64,000 bases of DNA from Rhodospirillales bacterium (GTDB lineage Bacteria > Pseudomonadota > Alphaproteobacteria > Rhodospirillales > Shumkoniaceae), in the NCBI GenBank assembly GCA_018432935.1, contig JAHDSF010000006.1, positions 372,001 to 436,000 on the forward strand. Reading direction: 5' to 3'. Of the stretch, positions 63,425 to 64,000 are shown one piece after another (the stretch's first letter is position 1; every line of letters starts with the position of its first letter). The position numbers were made by a program, and so were the translations under genes. The notes below the pieces were generated by a model. The model saw only the letters and a list, made by a program, of their open reading frames with translations, was not told where the DNA came from and ran no database searches.

Positions 63425-64000
63425 CTAGAGGTACCCAGCCGCGCGAAGCCGCTCGAACGCGTCCTCGGATTCGTGATCCATGGCGCGGCCGGAGCGTTCG
63501 GAGATTTTGGTCGAGTGCAGTTCCTCGATGATCTCGTCGAGGGTGGCGGCCGTGCTGTCGATGGGGAAGGTGATGTCCTGGTCGCCCAGCGAGCGGTATC
63601 GCTTGCCGTTCTTGGCGAAATAGAGATCGACGACCGGAATGCTCTCGCGCCGGACGTATTCCCAGACGTCCATCTCCGTCCAGTGGAGGAGGGGGTGGAC
63701 GCGGATGTGGGTGCCGGGGGCGAAATCGGTCTTGAACTGGTCCCAGAACTCCGGCGGCTGGTCGCGGACATCCCAGTCGTTCTGCTCGCCGCGCGGGCTG
63801 AACACCCGCTCCTTGGCGCGGGTGCCTTCCTCATCGCGCCGGATGCCGGCGATCAGGCCGCTGAACTGATGGCGGGCGACCATCGCCTTCAGCCCTGCCG
63901 TCTTGCGCGCCGCCGACCGGGCGGCCGGCGGCAGGGTGGGATCCATCTCCTCGACCGGCGGGCAATCGCCCACCAGGAGGTTCAGGTTCCACTCCTTCGC
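63425..64000 (-). CDS. cysD: Sulfate adenylyltransferase small subunit, partial
   Basis: The gene is cut by the window end; 191 codons of the 3' part are visible. The remaining part has HQFSGLIAGIRRDEEGTRAKE, FSPRGEQNDWDVRDQPPEFW and HPLLHWTEMDVWEYV, matching the PAPS reductase-like small subunit CysD. The PP-loop ATP-binding motif lies outside the window. It is the first visible gene of the cysD-cysNC-wzc-wza-porin row. Confidence 0.93.
   Translation of the reverse strand, partial: AKEWNLNLLVGDCPPVEEMDPTLPPAARSAARKTAGLKAMVARHQFSGLIAGIRRDEEGTRAKERVFSPRGEQNDWDVRDQPPEFWDQFKTDFAPGTHIRVHPLLHWTEMDVWEYVRRESIPVVDLYFAKNGKRYRSLGDQDITFPIDSTAATLDEIIEELHSTKISERSGRAMDHESEDAFERLRAAGYL

Overview
The window is a contiguous piece of a GC-rich (roughly two-thirds G+C) alphaproteobacterial chromosome, most likely from the Rhodospirillales. 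The evidence is a stand-alone F0 operon in the order atpI-atpB-atpE-atpF'-atpF with no F1 genes beside it, a DUF2336 protein, the order mutY / dciA / dsbA / smc, and frequent GTG and TTG starts behind good Shine-Dalgarno sites. I see no insertion sequence, CRISPR array, prophage or rRNA. There is one tRNA (Val, GAC anticodon).

Region 1 (1-8.4 kb) looks like sugar-acid uptake and catabolism: the 3' end of a DHDPS/NAL-family aldolase, a GntR/FCD regulator, a transaldolase-like enzyme and a DctPQM TRAP transporter. Upstream on the same strand lies a PAS histidine kinase without a periplasmic domain. It is divergent from a membrane-anchored TakP-like binding protein that has no permease genes next to it. 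Region 2 (8.4-21.4 kb) is housekeeping: DUF2336, apt, a DMT transporter, mutY, dciA, a Tat-type DsbA, smc, the F0 operon, a methyltransferase and ygfZ. Region 3 (21.5-30.5 kb) has a lytic transglycosylase, two tandem homologous sRNA candidates with anti-Shine-Dalgarno loops, two GNAT enzymes, an N-formylglutamate amidohydrolase, tRNA-Val, an N-acetylneuraminate-lyase-type aldolase, a small lipoprotein, an enolase-superfamily enzyme and a second orphan histidine kinase. tamA-tamB follow (30.6-36.8 kb).

Region 4 (36.8-64 kb) is an exopolysaccharide (EPS) locus. It encodes a 1186-residue secreted protein with a beta-helix N-terminal part and four RTX modules, and the ABC and HlyD parts of a type I exporter that could secrete it. 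It also has an O-antigen ligase/polymerase, an AlkP-superfamily protein, GT2 and GT4 glycosyltransferases, a heparinase II/III-type protein, GDP-mannose synthesis (manC), a polyprenyl-phosphate sugar transferase, two LuxR-type regulators (one with a degenerate receiver) and an apparent operon cysD-cysNC-wzc-wza-porin. The coupling of sulfate activation to Wzc/Wza export suggests, but does not prove, a sulfated polymer. wzc carries a run of ten G near its 5' end, a possible on/off switch. No flippase, sulfotransferase or TolC is visible in the window.

The points most worth following up are the anti-SD sRNA pair, the AlgE-like RTX protein with its exporter, the G10 tract in wzc, and the tethered binding protein beside the kinase.
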